In this document: positions 42,467-52,423 of the stretch, in pieces
Numbering within the stretch: the first letter of the stretch is position 1
Layout: every line of letters starts with the position of its first letter
NCBI GenBank assembly: GCA_022826705.1
Contig: JAJDUJ010000030.1
Span: 124,001-188,000 of the forward strand
From: Acidimicrobiia bacterium
Lineage (GTDB): Bacteria > Actinomycetota > Acidimicrobiia > Acidimicrobiales > Bin134
Direction: 5' to 3'
DNA: 64,000 nt
The notes under the pieces: generated by a model
Seen by the model: the letters and a program-made list of their open reading frames with translations, nothing else
The model's database searches: none
Told to the model about the DNA's origin: nothing
Program-made: the position numbers and the translations under genes

Positions 42467-44818
42467 GTGAAGGACTTCCTGAGGTGGCTGTCCCACCTGC
42501 TCCGGCTGACAGTGCTCATGCCCATGCTGGCGTTGGCCTTGGCTGCCACCTTGTTCGTGGTCTGGCCCCCGACCACTGATGTGCTGAGGTCCTGGGAGTC
42601 CACCCCGGTGGAAGTGAACCTGGCCGAGGATGTGAGCCTGGATGAGCTGGCCATCCGCTCATACGTCTACGACTCCAACCGCCAGCTCATCGACGTGTTC
42701 AGCTACGTGGAGAACCGGGTTTTGGTGGAGCTCGACGACATCTCCGAAGAGGTGAAGCACGCGGTAATCGCCATCGAGGATGAGAACTTCTACCTGCACA
42801 CCGGCGTCGACCTCAGCGCGGTGTTCCGGGCCGGACTCGAGAACGTGGGGGCCGGGGGCATCACCCAGGGCGGCTCCACCATCACCCAGCAGCTCATCAA
42901 GAACCTGGTGGTGGGCAACAAGGTGGAGGCCGAGCGCAAGCTCCAGGAGATGGCCATGGCCAAGCGCCTTGAGCGGGAGATGGAAAAGGACGAGATCCTC
43001 AACCTGTACCTGAACACGGTGTACTTCGGCCAGGGCGCCTACGGCGTGCAGGCCGCGGCCGAAGTGTACTGGGGGTTGGATGCCACCGATCTGGGATGGG
43101 GGGAGGCTGCACTTCTGGCTGCGCTCATCAGCAACCCCAGCAGCTATGACCCCATCAACAATCCCCTGCGGGCCCTTCGGCAGCGGCAGATCGTGCTGAA
43201 CCGCCTGGCCGAGCTGGGCTACATCACCCCCGAACAAGCCGACTTGTACCACCTCCAGCCGCTGCCCAAGGAGGTCAATGAGATCGAGTTGCCTCCCAAG
43301 AGCTATTTCGTGGAAGAGGTGAAGCAGCAGCTTCTGGACGACCCCCGGTATCTGGGCGGGAGTCCCGAAGACCGGTTCAATCTGGTGTTCAACGGCGGCC
43401 TCAGCATCTACACCACGTTCGATCCCGTTTCCCAGCGACAAGCCGAGGCCGCAGTGGCCACCACCCTGGCGGAGTACAACGAGGGCGACCACGGCGGTGT
43501 CGAGGCCACCATGGCCCTGGCGGCGCTCGAGCCCGACAGCGGGGCCGTGCGAGCTGTGGTGGGCGGACCGGGGTTCGCCCAGGACACCGAGGAGTTCAAC
43601 CTGGCCACCCAGGGCACCCGACAGCCAGGGTCGGCGTTCAAGACGTTCGTCATGATGACCTTGTTCGAGCAGGGCTACCAGCCCAGCGATCGAATAAGTG
43701 GGCGGGGTCCCTGCCAGATCCCCAACCCCGGTGGGGTTCCCGACCCCTATGTGGCCAACAACTTCGCCAGCTCGCCCGGGCAGGTGGACACCATCAACAA
43801 CCAGATCAGGGTGTCCTCCAACTGCGCGTTCTTGCGGCTGGGTCGGGTGGCGGGCATTCAGCCGGTGGTCGACACCGCGACCAAGATGGGTATCACCACC
43901 GAGTTGGAAGCGGTGGCGTCGCTGCCGTTGGGCTCCGAAGAGGTCCATCCCATCGACATGGCATCGGCCTACGGGGTGATCGGCACCGGTGGGATCCGCT
44001 ACGAGCCCTACTTCATCGAGCAGATCGTCGACCGTCAGGGAAACGTGCTCTACCGCCATGAGCTGTCGGGCGAGCGGGTGGTGTCGCCGCGCTCGGCCTG
44101 CTGGGCCACCGACGTTCTGGAGAACAACATGGTGAACGGCACTGGCCGGCGGGCCCAGCTGCCCCTGCAATCCTCGGCGGGCAAAACCGGTACCACCGAG
44201 GAGTCGGCCGATGCCTGGTTCGTCGGGTTCACTCCCCATCTGGCCACCGCGGTGTGGCTGGGGAACCCCAACGAGCGCATCCCCATGCGCAAGGTGACCG
44301 GCAGCTCCTATCCGGCAGTGGCGTGGGGCCGGTTCATGACCAGCTACCACGAGGGCCGAGAAGTGGTGGACTTCCCCGGCTGTCCTGGTGAGCCCCGGCT
44401 GGGTGACCTGATCGAGTTGGAGGACGTGTTCACCGTGGGCACCCCCTGCGCAGCCCCTCCGACACCCGAGGATCCAGAGGCGCCGGTGCCGATGATCGTG
44501 GCGGTGGACACCGACGACGACGGCACTCATGACACCTGTGTGGACCTCTTGACCACCGGGGGCATAGAGCCGTGCGGTCTCAGCGAGTTCGCGGTGGAGG
44601 GGGGCGAACCCATTCCGCTGTACTGCGGGACCCCGTTGCCGATCGAGGCGGAATGCCCCGAAGGCCAGTTCCCCCTGGACTCCAACAACGACGGCATTGC
44701 CGACACTTGTGTGGGCCCCGGGCCCGCCCCGGGTTCTCCGACCGATCCCAGCCTCGACCCTGAGGGAGATTTGCCGGACGATGCCGGTCAGTTGGCTGAA
44801 TCCGATGCCGGATTTTGA
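42467..44818 (+). CDS. class A penicillin-binding protein (transglycosylase/transpeptidase, 783 aa)
   Basis: One N-terminal membrane helix at 15-36. The GT51 transglycosylase domain at about 60-250 has the catalytic Glu in AIEDENFYLHTGVD and GGSTITQQLIKNL. The transpeptidase has Ser389-Ala-Phe-Lys (PGSAFKTF), SSNC instead of SxN, and Lys573-Thr-Gly-Thr (SSAGKTGTTEES). It polymerises and cross-links peptidoglycan. After about residue 670 comes an unusual tail with two Asp-rich, Cys-containing repeats (DTDDDGTHDTCVD and DSNNDGIADTCVG), similar to calcium-binding thrombospondin type 3 repeats. Confidence 0.92.
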   Translation: MKDFLRWLSHLLRLTVLMPMLALALAATLFVVWPPTTDVLRSWESTPVEVNLAEDVSLDELAIRSYVYDSNRQLIDVFSYVENRVLVELDDISEEVKHAVIAIEDENFYLHTGVDLSAVFRAGLENVGAGGITQGGSTITQQLIKNLVVGNKVEAERKLQEMAMAKRLEREMEKDEILNLYLNTVYFGQGAYGVQAAAEVYWGLDATDLGWGEAALLAALISNPSSYDPINNPLRALRQRQIVLNRLAELGYITPEQADLYHLQPLPKEVNEIELPPKSYFVEEVKQQLLDDPRYLGGSPEDRFNLVFNGGLSIYTTFDPVSQRQAEAAVATTLAEYNEGDHGGVEATMALAALEPDSGAVRAVVGGPGFAQDTEEFNLATQGTRQPGSAFKTFVMMTLFEQGYQPSDRISGRGPCQIPNPGGVPDPYVANNFASSPGQVDTINNQIRVSSNCAFLRLGRVAGIQPVVDTATKMGITTELEAVASLPLGSEEVHPIDMASAYGVIGTGGIRYEPYFIEQIVDRQGNVLYRHELSGERVVSPRSACWATDVLENNMVNGTGRRAQLPLQSSAGKTGTTEESADAWFVGFTPHLATAVWLGNPNERIPMRKVTGSSYPAVAWGRFMTSYHEGREVVDFPGCPGEPRLGDLIELEDVFTVGTPCAAPPTPEDPEAPVPMIVAVDTDDDGTHDTCVDLLTTGGIEPCGLSEFAVEGGEPIPLYCGTPLPIEAECPEGQFPLDSNNDGIADTCVGPGPAPGSPTDPSLDPEGDLPDDAGQLAESDAGF

Positions 44819-44833
44819 CTCTAAGATCGAGCC

Positions 44834-45556
44834 GTGATCGAAGATCAATTCCAGCGCCTGCTGTCGGTGCAGGATCACGACACCCTGATCGATCAGCTTC
44901 GTCATCGCTTCGACACGCTGCCCGAGAGGGCCTCGCTGGACGCGGCCCAACAGGCTTGCCGCCAGATTCACAACCAGCGGGCCGCGAAGCAGGTCCAGCG
45001 CCTAGAGCTTCAGCGGAATCTCAAACGCAACGAGGATGAGCTGGCCGCCTTGGAAGACCGGACAAAGAGGGAATACAACCGCTTGTACTCCGGAGAGGTC
45101 TCCGGCACCCGGGAGCTCCTGACCCTCCAAGAGGAAGTGGACGGATTGCGAACCCGCTGCTCCGACATGGAGAGCGGTGCCTTGGAGCTGATGGAGGCGA
45201 TTGAGGAGATCGACGCCGAGGTTGAATCCCTGGAGTCGAGCCTCGCGGCTGCCGAGGCCGCGGTGGCCGACGCTGAAGGTCAACTGGAGGAGGCCGAGGC
45301 GGTCGTCCAGGCCGAGATCCACCAGGAGACCGCGGCCCGCTCTGTCGAAGCGGGAGAAATCCCAGAGGCCGCACTTACCAGCTACGAGGGTTTGCGGGCT
45401 CGTATGGGCGGCATCGCCGTGGCCCGGCTCCGCAACGGCACTTGTGAAGGCTGCCACCTGGCGCTGTCGGCCATGGAGCTCGACCGCATTCGCCACGCAC
45501 CGGCTGATGAGGTGTGCCACTGCGAGGAGTGTGGTCGCATCCTGGTGCGGACCTGA
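44834..45556 (+). CDS. zinc-ribbon coiled-coil protein (C4-type, 240 aa)
   Basis: A long alpha-helical coiled coil covers residues about 25-175 (heptad-rich in Glu/Leu/Arg). It is followed by a zinc ribbon with CEGCHLAL and CHCEECGRIL, four to five Cys. This is the DUF164/zf-RING_7 architecture; it is widely conserved in actinobacteria but of unclear role (nucleic-acid or RNase-associated functions have been proposed). It starts 16 bp after the PBP stop, so the two may share an mRNA. Confidence 0.85.
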   Translation: MIEDQFQRLLSVQDHDTLIDQLRHRFDTLPERASLDAAQQACRQIHNQRAAKQVQRLELQRNLKRNEDELAALEDRTKREYNRLYSGEVSGTRELLTLQEEVDGLRTRCSDMESGALELMEAIEEIDAEVESLESSLAAAEAAVADAEGQLEEAEAVVQAEIHQETAARSVEAGEIPEAALTSYEGLRARMGGIAVARLRNGTCEGCHLALSAMELDRIRHAPADEVCHCEECGRILVRT

Positions 45557-45571
45557 CCGCACGGACAACCG

Positions 45572-46075
45572 GTGTTCTTCTGGTTTCTGGCTCTCAGCTT
45601 CGTGCTGGTGGCCTTGGTGTTCGACAGTCCGGCCTTGGACTTCCGCATGGTGATGTTGGGCTCGGTGCTGCCATTGGTCGAGTTGTTGGCCGGGGGACCG
45701 TGGGCGCTGCACACCCTGCTCGCTCCCTTGGTTGTGCTGGTGGCGGTAATGCTGGCCACCCGGGGTCGCCGGCTGTCTCGGCGCCGTTGGCTGGGGCTGC
45801 CCATCGGGCTGTTCCTCTACTTGGTGCTGGACGGCGCGTGGTTGCGCACTGATCTGTTCTGGTGGCCGGTTTTCGGGGTGGCGGTAGACAGCGCCGACCT
45901 CCCCGAATTCAAGCCCGCGGCCACGCTGGTTGTGTTGGAGCTCATCGGACTGGCGGTGGGGGCCTGGTCGGTGCGCCGTTTCGGGCTCACCGATCGAGAG
46001 CGCTTGCGGCTGTTCTGCACCCGTGGTCGGCTGGACAGGGCTCAGATGGGCATGAATCGGTCGCGACGGCGCTGA
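45572..46075 (+). CDS. membrane protein, unknown (167 aa)
   Basis: Four hydrophobic segments (starting FFWFLALSFVLVALVF; a third around WLGLPIGLFLYLVLDGAWL) and a C-terminal basic tail. The GDGAWLRTDLFWWPVF loop resembles membrane proteins of the YdjM-like (metal-dependent hydrolase-like) group, but I cannot assign one. It starts GTG 45572 shortly after the zinc-ribbon gene. Its TGA overlaps the next gene's ATG (TGATG), so it is coupled to the RnfD-like gene. Confidence 0.6.
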   Translation: MFFWFLALSFVLVALVFDSPALDFRMVMLGSVLPLVELLAGGPWALHTLLAPLVVLVAVMLATRGRRLSRRRWLGLPIGLFLYLVLDGAWLRTDLFWWPVFGVAVDSADLPEFKPAATLVVLELIGLAVGAWSVRRFGLTDRERLRLFCTRGRLDRAQMGMNRSRRR

Positions 46076-47604
46076 TGCACCCGCTCAAGGCTGACGCCAC
46101 GCGCATCCCAGTCGTCCTGCCCAGTCCGGGCGACGCCCGCCTGCACGTAGCGGCCATCATCCTGTCGATACATGCGATCGGTCTGTTCGCGCTCGACTTC
46201 CGGGTGACGGTGCCGCAAATCCTCGCCGCAATCGTGAGCTGCGCCCTTTTGGAGGTGATCGTCCAGTTCCAGCGCCAGCGGGCTGTGGTCTGGCCGGCGA
46301 GCGCCATGCTCACCGGGAGCGGGGTGGCGCTGATCCTGCGGGATGTGGGCACCGAAGCCGGCGACTATTGGTCAACGCACCGGTGGTGGCTGTTCGCCCT
46401 GGTGGCCACCGGCTCGCTGGCCACCAAGTATGTGATCCGTTGGAAGGGGATCCACGTCTTCAATCCATCGAATGTGGGCCTGGTTGTCGCGTTCTTGGCC
46501 TTGGGCAGCGGTCGGATCGAACCGCTGGACTTCTGGTGGGCGCCGTTTCGCGGCTGGATGATCGTGGCCTACGGGTTGATCCTGTTCGGCGGTGTGGCCA
46601 TAACCCGTCGTGCCGGACTCTTGGAGATGGCCGTGGCCTTCTGGGTGGCACTCGGTGCGTGTCTGGGGGTGCTGGCGGTGATGGGTCACTGTTTCTCGGC
46701 ACCGTGGTCTATCACGCCGGTGTGCGACGGCCGGTTCTGGTGGACGGTCATGACATCGCCAGAGACGCTGGTCTTCCTCTTGTTCATGATCACCGATCCC
46801 CGTACCACTCCGACCAGCGCTAAGGGTCGGGTGGGATTCGGTGTTGCGGTGGCGGTGGTCTCTGCTGTGCTCATCGCACCCCAGCAGACCGAATTCGGGG
46901 CCAAAGTGGGCCTGCTCGGCGGCCTAGTCATCGTCTGCGGGCTGCGCTCGCTGGCGCTGGGTGCCGGGGAGCGGCTTTGGGACCGGTGGCGGACATTGGT
47001 GACAAGAAGGTCGGTTCAATGGTTCGGGCTGGCGGTGTCCCTTGTGGTGGTGTTGTCCACGGTGGCAGTTGCCGGTGTCGGGGCGCGTGAACCGGCACCG
47101 GTGCGATTGTCCTCGGCGGGGATTCGGGCCGACCAGATTGTGGCCCACGTGGACTCGGCTCGCGTGCCGGAGGTGACCGTGGGGGAGTATGTGGACGACT
47201 GGCTCGGCTCAGACGTCGACTCCATCCTGTTGGGCACAGAGCTGCTGCGGCTCCTTGATGTCGAGACCCTTGCCCTTGAACGCCGCGATCCCGAGATCCT
47301 CAAGGCGTCCAACCACGGCGTCCGGCTCAGAGAGCTCCGGAACCGCATCGTGGACGCGGGTGAGGGTGTGATCACAGGAGAGGTGTACGAATTCGACTCC
47401 ATGCACCTCAAGGTGATGCCGGCGGTTGGACAGGGCGATCTCATCCTCGGCGTCATTGCCTCGGGGAACCAGACCCAGGTGGCCTACGGTGCCGACGGCT
47501 CGGCACAACTCGGCCGTACAGAGCCATTCGCCCTCGTCTTTGCCCTGAGGCCGGGAAGCATGGACCGCTGGTTCCTCGTGGCGGTGAGCGAAGAGCCGGG
47601 CTGA
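46075..47604 (+). CDS. RnfD/NqrB/UnbU-like membrane protein (509 aa)
   Basis: Nine or ten membrane helices and the signature of the NQR2/RnfD/UnbU family: HVFNPSNVGLVVAFLALGSG followed by LLFMITDPRTTPTSAKGR near residue 240. The Thr after the Asp-Pro in that loop aligns with the region where NqrB/RnfD attach FMN by a phosphoester; I cannot prove attachment here. The last 150 residues form an extracytoplasmic domain (VPEVTVGEYVDDWL and onward). UnbU proteins are often linked with ASPIC/UnbV proteins, one of which lies 11 kb away. Confidence 0.72.
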   Translation: MHPLKADATRIPVVLPSPGDARLHVAAIILSIHAIGLFALDFRVTVPQILAAIVSCALLEVIVQFQRQRAVVWPASAMLTGSGVALILRDVGTEAGDYWSTHRWWLFALVATGSLATKYVIRWKGIHVFNPSNVGLVVAFLALGSGRIEPLDFWWAPFRGWMIVAYGLILFGGVAITRRAGLLEMAVAFWVALGACLGVLAVMGHCFSAPWSITPVCDGRFWWTVMTSPETLVFLLFMITDPRTTPTSAKGRVGFGVAVAVVSAVLIAPQQTEFGAKVGLLGGLVIVCGLRSLALGAGERLWDRWRTLVTRRSVQWFGLAVSLVVVLSTVAVAGVGAREPAPVRLSSAGIRADQIVAHVDSARVPEVTVGEYVDDWLGSDVDSILLGTELLRLLDVETLALERRDPEILKASNHGVRLRELRNRIVDAGEGVITGEVYEFDSMHLKVMPAVGQGDLILGVIASGNQTQVAYGADGSAQLGRTEPFALVFALRPGSMDRWFLVAVSEEPG

Positions 47605-47611
47605 ACGGGGA

Positions 47612-47979
<368 letters not shown>

Positions 47980-48060
47980 TCTCGTTCAGTTTGCCAGCCC
48001 CACTCATCCCAAGGCGAGAAGGTTTTGGGTGACAGGCCGGTGATGCGCTCGCCAAGCGTT

Positions 48061-49500
48061 CTACAGGCCTATGTCGGAGAGCTCGGGGTACCAGCGGGTG
48101 GCCCGCCCCACCGCCTCGTGCCAGCGCTCCCGGTCCACCGTTCCCTGCGGTTCCACCACCGCCCTCGGCGACCAGGAATCGGCCACCTCCTGCCAGCTAG
48201 ACCACTGGCCCAAAGCCCGCCCGGCCAACACCGCGGCACCCAGCGCGGTCCCCTCCGGTACTGGGCACAGCTCTACGGTACGGTCCAGAGTGTCGGCCAG
48301 AATCTGGATGAACACCGGGTTCTGAGACATCCCGCCGTCAACCCGGATCTGCTCGATGTGATAGCCGCTGTCGGCCTCAGCCGCTTCCAACAGATCGGCG
48401 GCTCGCTGAGCTACGCCCTCGAATACCGCTCGCACAATGTGGGCTGCGGTGGTGCCCCCGGTGATGCCGAACAGCGCGGCCCGGGCCCCGAAGTCCCAGT
48501 GGGGGGTGCCCAGCCCGTACAGGGCCGGCACGTACACCACCCCGCCGGTGTCGGCCACGCTGTCGGCCATCTCGGTCGACTCGGCCGCATCGCCCAACAG
48601 TCCCACGTCGTCGATCAGCCAGCTCATGTTCGACCCGGCGGCGATCATCATGGCCTCCACGCCCCAGACGATGGCCCCGTTCTCCTGCCAGGCCACGATG
48701 GGAAACGTTCCCCGGTCGCTGCGCTTGTCGGCGATCGGCCGGTCGGGGCCGGTACACACATCCAAGAAAGCCCCAGTGCCGAAGGTGAGCTTGGCTAGCC
48801 CTTCGAGCACACAGCGCTGTCCGATCAGCGATGACTGCTGGTCGCCGATGATCCCCGCAATGGGCGGTGCCCCCGGCAAGGCCGTAGCACTTCCCACCAC
48901 CCCGGTGGAGTCCACAATCTCCGGCAAGCATCCCGCCGGCACCCCAATCCGCTCGGTAATCTCGCTTGACCAGCGGCTCCCGTCGTCGCTCAGCATCCCG
49001 CTCATAGCCGCATTGGAGGGATCCACCACATGGGTGGCACCCTGCGACAAGCACCAAACCGCCCACGTATCCACGGTGCCGAAGCACAGATCCCGAGACC
49101 GGTCGGGGTCGTGCTGGTCGAGCAGCCAGACCGCCTTGGTGGCCGACTCGTTGGGAACCAGCCGAAGCCCCTCGGCCTGCCAGGCCAGGCATTCTCCCAC
49201 GGTGCGCAGGTCTTGCCAGCCCAGCGCCGGGCCCACCGGCTCACCAGTTCGGCGGTCCCACACCACTGCCGAACCCCGCTGGTTGGTCACGGCCACCGCG
49301 TCCACGCCGCTAACCTCCTCCACGACTTCGGTAGCGGTTTGGAGGATGACCGCCGCCATCTCGTTGGCGTCGAACTCCACCAGTCCCGGCTCGGGCATAT
49401 CAGGTGGAGTGCGCTCTTGGCGAAAGCAGCTCACCTGCTGCCCGTCGGTCACCGCCGAGCGGATGCTGCTGGTGCCCACATCGATGACGCAGATTTTCAT
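48061..49500 (-). CDS. glpK: glycerol kinase (FGGY family, 479 aa)
   Basis: FGGY kinase blocks: ICVIDVGTSSIRSAVTD (N-terminal phosphate loop), VTNQRGSAVVWDRRTGEPV, GIIGDQQSSLIGQ, LTFGTGAFLDVCTG, and RVDGGMSQNPVFIQILAD. Those regions are of the glycerol-kinase subgroup, and gene order with glpD supports glycerol. GGAGAA lies 5 nt before the ATG. It makes sn-glycerol 3-phosphate in the cytoplasm. It is last of the minus-strand operon lacI-galK-glpD-glpK, 24 bp after glpD. Confidence 0.87.
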   Translation of the reverse strand: MKICVIDVGTSSIRSAVTDGQQVSCFRQERTPPDMPEPGLVEFDANEMAAVILQTATEVVEEVSGVDAVAVTNQRGSAVVWDRRTGEPVGPALGWQDLRTVGECLAWQAEGLRLVPNESATKAVWLLDQHDPDRSRDLCFGTVDTWAVWCLSQGATHVVDPSNAAMSGMLSDDGSRWSSEITERIGVPAGCLPEIVDSTGVVGSATALPGAPPIAGIIGDQQSSLIGQRCVLEGLAKLTFGTGAFLDVCTGPDRPIADKRSDRGTFPIVAWQENGAIVWGVEAMMIAAGSNMSWLIDDVGLLGDAAESTEMADSVADTGGVVYVPALYGLGTPHWDFGARAALFGITGGTTAAHIVRAVFEGVAQRAADLLEAAEADSGYHIEQIRVDGGMSQNPVFIQILADTLDRTVELCPVPEGTALGAAVLAGRALGQWSSWQEVADSWSPRAVVEPQGTVDRERWHEAVGRATRWYPELSDIGL

Positions 49501-49524
49501 GGGGCTTCTCCTGTGTTGTGGGAA

Positions 49525-51195
49525 TCAGGTGTTCTGAGGATGCTTGGATAGCTCAGCAGAGGAAATGCCGGCCAAGTCGGCTGCCGCCAGTTCACGGTAG
49601 GCGGCAGCCTCCGCCTGCTGTTCTGCCAACGACCATCCCAGTTCGCGGCCCAGCAGCGCCGCGACTTCTTCGGCAGCAGCCATGCTGGCGGCTAGATGCC
49701 GGTGCCGAGCCTGGGTGCGCCGGCTGAGCACATCATCCACCGTGCGGGCCATTTCCGCCCGGGCGGCCCAAACCACCTCGGCGCGCAGATAGGGGAGTCC
49801 ATCAGTCAGAGGGCGACCCAGGGTGGGGTCGTCTACGGCCAAGTCGGCGAGCTCGCCGGCTTCGGCGCCAAAGCGCTCAGCTAAGTGACGGGCAGTGACC
49901 GCGGGCAAGCCCTTCGATTCCAGGCTGTCTTGAATCTCTTGTGTGCTAGCCGCTCCCCGAAGACGCAGGCGCTTTGTCTTCGACCGCCGCCTTCGATGAT
50001 TGATCTTGCGATTATTGATCCTGGGCAGCAGCTTCACCACAACATCTACTGCGTCGGCGGCCATCTGTCGATAGGTGGTGAGCTTGCCCCCGGTAACGGT
50101 GACCACTCCATCGGATTCGGCAACGTGGTGTCGGCGAGACAAGTCTGCGGTACGGGCCGAGGCCGTGTCGGCCACCAGGGGTCGAAGTCCGGCCCAAGCA
50201 CCAATCACGTCAGCCTCCGACACTTCCAGTGACGTTGCCGACCGCAGCGCTCCCAGCAACTCAGCCGCGTCGTCGGCATTGCAGCGGGGATTGTCCAGCG
50301 AGCCCGAATAGTCGGTATCGGTGGTGCCGACATAGCAGGACTCTCCGAGCGGAACGACGAAGATGCTCCGTCCCCGCACCGGCGATGGCAAGATCGAGCC
50401 GCACTCGATGCCCAATAGAGACCGGTGAAAGGCGAGATGAACTCCCTTGGCGGGTCGTATTCCTATGTCTCCCAGATCAGCGGCCCATACACCGGTGGCA
50501 TTGATCACTGATCGGGACGAGATCTCCAGCTTCTCGCCTTCGGCAGATTGCGCCCGCAAAGCCCTCACCTGCCCGTGGCTGTCGCGGACGACTTCTGTTG
50601 CCGCCACTCGGTTGGCTGCAACCGCGCCGTGGTCCAACGCTGCGGTGCGGATGACCGACAGCACCAGTCGGGCGTCATCGGTTTGGCAGTCGTAGTACTG
50701 GTAGCCCCCCACCACCTGATCGGGTTTCAGGGTTGGGAAAGCAGCCAGCACCTGCTCCTTGCTCAGACGGCGATGGAGCTTCCCGATGAGCGCCCCTCCG
50801 CACAGGTCATAGGCCCAAAGAGCCCCGCCGATGGCCCTGGTAAGCCCGCGGCGCAGCTTTCCGCCGCGGCCGAATAGGGGTATGACGAACGGCAGATCCC
50901 TCACCAGGTGGGGGGCGTTGCCCCGCAGCCGCTGCCGCTCGATCAACGCGCTGGCCACCAGCCTGATTTCTCCCTGTCGGAGATAGCGGAGCCCGCCGTG
51001 TACCAGCTTGGACGATCGGGAGGAGGTGCCCTCGGCGAAGTCCCCCCGCTCTACAAGCGCCACTCTCAGCCCCCGGGAGGCCGCGTCCAGTGCCGCGCCG
51101 GCACCGGTGATGCCGCCTCCGATCACGCAAACATCGAAGTGGTCCTCGGACATCCGGGCCAGGGCTTCGGGTCGGCGAAAGGTTCCGGCGCTCAT
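49525..51195 (-). CDS. glpD: glycerol-3-phosphate dehydrogenase, FAD-dependent (copy 1, 556 aa)
   Basis: FAD motif CVIGGGITGAGAALDAASRG at residues about 23-42; TSSRSSKLVHGGLRYL, GTTDTDYSG, and GGKLTTYRQMAADAV are the GlpD blocks. It ends in a DAO C-terminal domain. It oxidises glycerol 3-phosphate to DHAP and feeds electrons to quinones. I start at ATG 51193-51195, just 19 nt after the galK stop; the longer frame overlaps galK. It is followed directly by glpK. A second, distinct glpD lies at 61.8 kb. Confidence 0.87.
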   Translation of the reverse strand: MSAGTFRRPEALARMSEDHFDVCVIGGGITGAGAALDAASRGLRVALVERGDFAEGTSSRSSKLVHGGLRYLRQGEIRLVASALIERQRLRGNAPHLVRDLPFVIPLFGRGGKLRRGLTRAIGGALWAYDLCGGALIGKLHRRLSKEQVLAAFPTLKPDQVVGGYQYYDCQTDDARLVLSVIRTAALDHGAVAANRVAATEVVRDSHGQVRALRAQSAEGEKLEISSRSVINATGVWAADLGDIGIRPAKGVHLAFHRSLLGIECGSILPSPVRGRSIFVVPLGESCYVGTTDTDYSGSLDNPRCNADDAAELLGALRSATSLEVSEADVIGAWAGLRPLVADTASARTADLSRRHHVAESDGVVTVTGGKLTTYRQMAADAVDVVVKLLPRINNRKINHRRRRSKTKRLRLRGAASTQEIQDSLESKGLPAVTARHLAERFGAEAGELADLAVDDPTLGRPLTDGLPYLRAEVVWAARAEMARTVDDVLSRRTQARHRHLAASMAAAEEVAALLGRELGWSLAEQQAEAAAYRELAAADLAGISSAELSKHPQNT

Positions 51196-51214
51196 GGGCG
51201 TGCTAGGCGGAAAT

Positions 51215-52423
51215 TCACAAGGAGCCTCCCGGCGAAGGCTTGCATAGCCAAATGGCGGCGTCATTCCCACTGGCTTGGCGGTATCGGTCCATGACGCTGG
51301 TTCGGAATTCACTGGCTCGCTCGGCACGAACTAGCGCTACTGCGCATCCTGCGAAACCACCGCCGGTCATGCGCGCTCCGAGGCAGCCTGGGCTTGTCTG
51401 GGCGATCTCGACCATTTGGTCCAGGGCAGGTCCCGATACCTCATAATCATGGCGCAGGCTGTTGTGGCTGGAATTCATGAGGGCGCCCATTGCTTGGACG
51501 TCACCGTTGACCATGGCCTGGGCAGCTTCGAGGGTGCGCTGGTTCTCGGTGATGACGTGGCGGGCCCGGCGATTTTCGGCACTGAGGCGAGGCGGGAGCC
51601 GCTCCAGGTCGGAGAGTTGGGCGTCACGCAGCGATGGAATGCCCAAGGCAGCTGCTGCCCGCTGGCAGGCATCGCGCCGGTCGGCGTAGGCGGAGTCGGC
51701 CAGTTGTCGCCGCGTACTGGTGTCCATGACCGCGACTACCGCGTCGGTGGGGATGGGAACGGGTTCGGAGTAAAGCGATCGACAGTCGATCAGCGATGCA
51801 TGCCCCGACACCGCGGTGGCGGAGATCAACTGGTCCATGATTCCGCTGGGCACCCCGACTACTTCATTCTCCACCCGCTGGCCGAGCCGAGCAATCGCCT
51901 CGGGAGGCCATTCGACTCCGGCCAAGCCCAAAACGACCAAGATGGTTGCAACTTCAAGAGCAGCCGACGACGACAAGTTGGCTCCGGCGGGGATGTCGGT
52001 GGCGATTGAGGCTCGCCATGGCCCGGGGTCCACACCCTGTTCCTGGAGCAGGCGGCACACGCCCCTCAGGTGTACCGACCAGTCTCCGGTATCGATTGAA
52101 TCGGCGGGGTCGAACACGACGCCCCCGAATCCCTCCGAGTGGATTTCCACCTCGGAACCGCCGGGTGCCCGGCTGGCGGCTACGGAGGTGTCGAAAGGCA
52201 GAGCCATAGGCAGCACGAACCCGTCGTTGTAGTCGGTGTGCTCGCCGATCAGGTTGACCCGCCCCGGTGCCCGGCTCACCAGAGTGGGGGAGCCCCACCG
52301 GCGCTGATGGTGCGTCGCAGCCCGCTCATTGGCTTTGGCCGCGCTGCTGGCAGCTCTGTCGGTGCCCCTGTCGGGTTGGAGGTCGCCTGAAGGTCTCATT
52401 TCTGCCCCGGCGAGCTCGGTCAT
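51215..52423 (-). CDS. galK: galactokinase (402 aa)
   Basis: The GalK signature GRVNLIGEHTDYNDGFVLPM is near residue 55. The GHMP phosphate loop is SSSAALEVATI and the C-terminal motif is GARMTGGGFAGCAVALV. It phosphorylates galactose to galactose 1-phosphate. The first 45 residues are a longer, Ala- and Arg-rich N-terminus than usual. Its ATG overlaps the lacI stop by four bases (ATGA), so the two are translationally coupled. The Leloir partners galT and galE are not in the window. Confidence 0.9.
   Translation of the reverse strand: MTELAGAEMRPSGDLQPDRGTDRAASSAAKANERAATHHQRRWGSPTLVSRAPGRVNLIGEHTDYNDGFVLPMALPFDTSVAASRAPGGSEVEIHSEGFGGVVFDPADSIDTGDWSVHLRGVCRLLQEQGVDPGPWRASIATDIPAGANLSSSAALEVATILVVLGLAGVEWPPEAIARLGQRVENEVVGVPSGIMDQLISATAVSGHASLIDCRSLYSEPVPIPTDAVVAVMDTSTRRQLADSAYADRRDACQRAAAALGIPSLRDAQLSDLERLPPRLSAENRRARHVITENQRTLEAAQAMVNGDVQAMGALMNSSHNSLRHDYEVSGPALDQMVEIAQTSPGCLGARMTGGGFAGCAVALVRAERASEFRTSVMDRYRQASGNDAAIWLCKPSPGGSL

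Noticed and set aside
42659..44971. Minus-strand 770-aa reading frame opposite the PBP gene
   Set aside because: A shadow of GC-rich coding DNA; composition is Gly/His/Val-rich with no motifs, and the PBP domains on the plus strand are complete.
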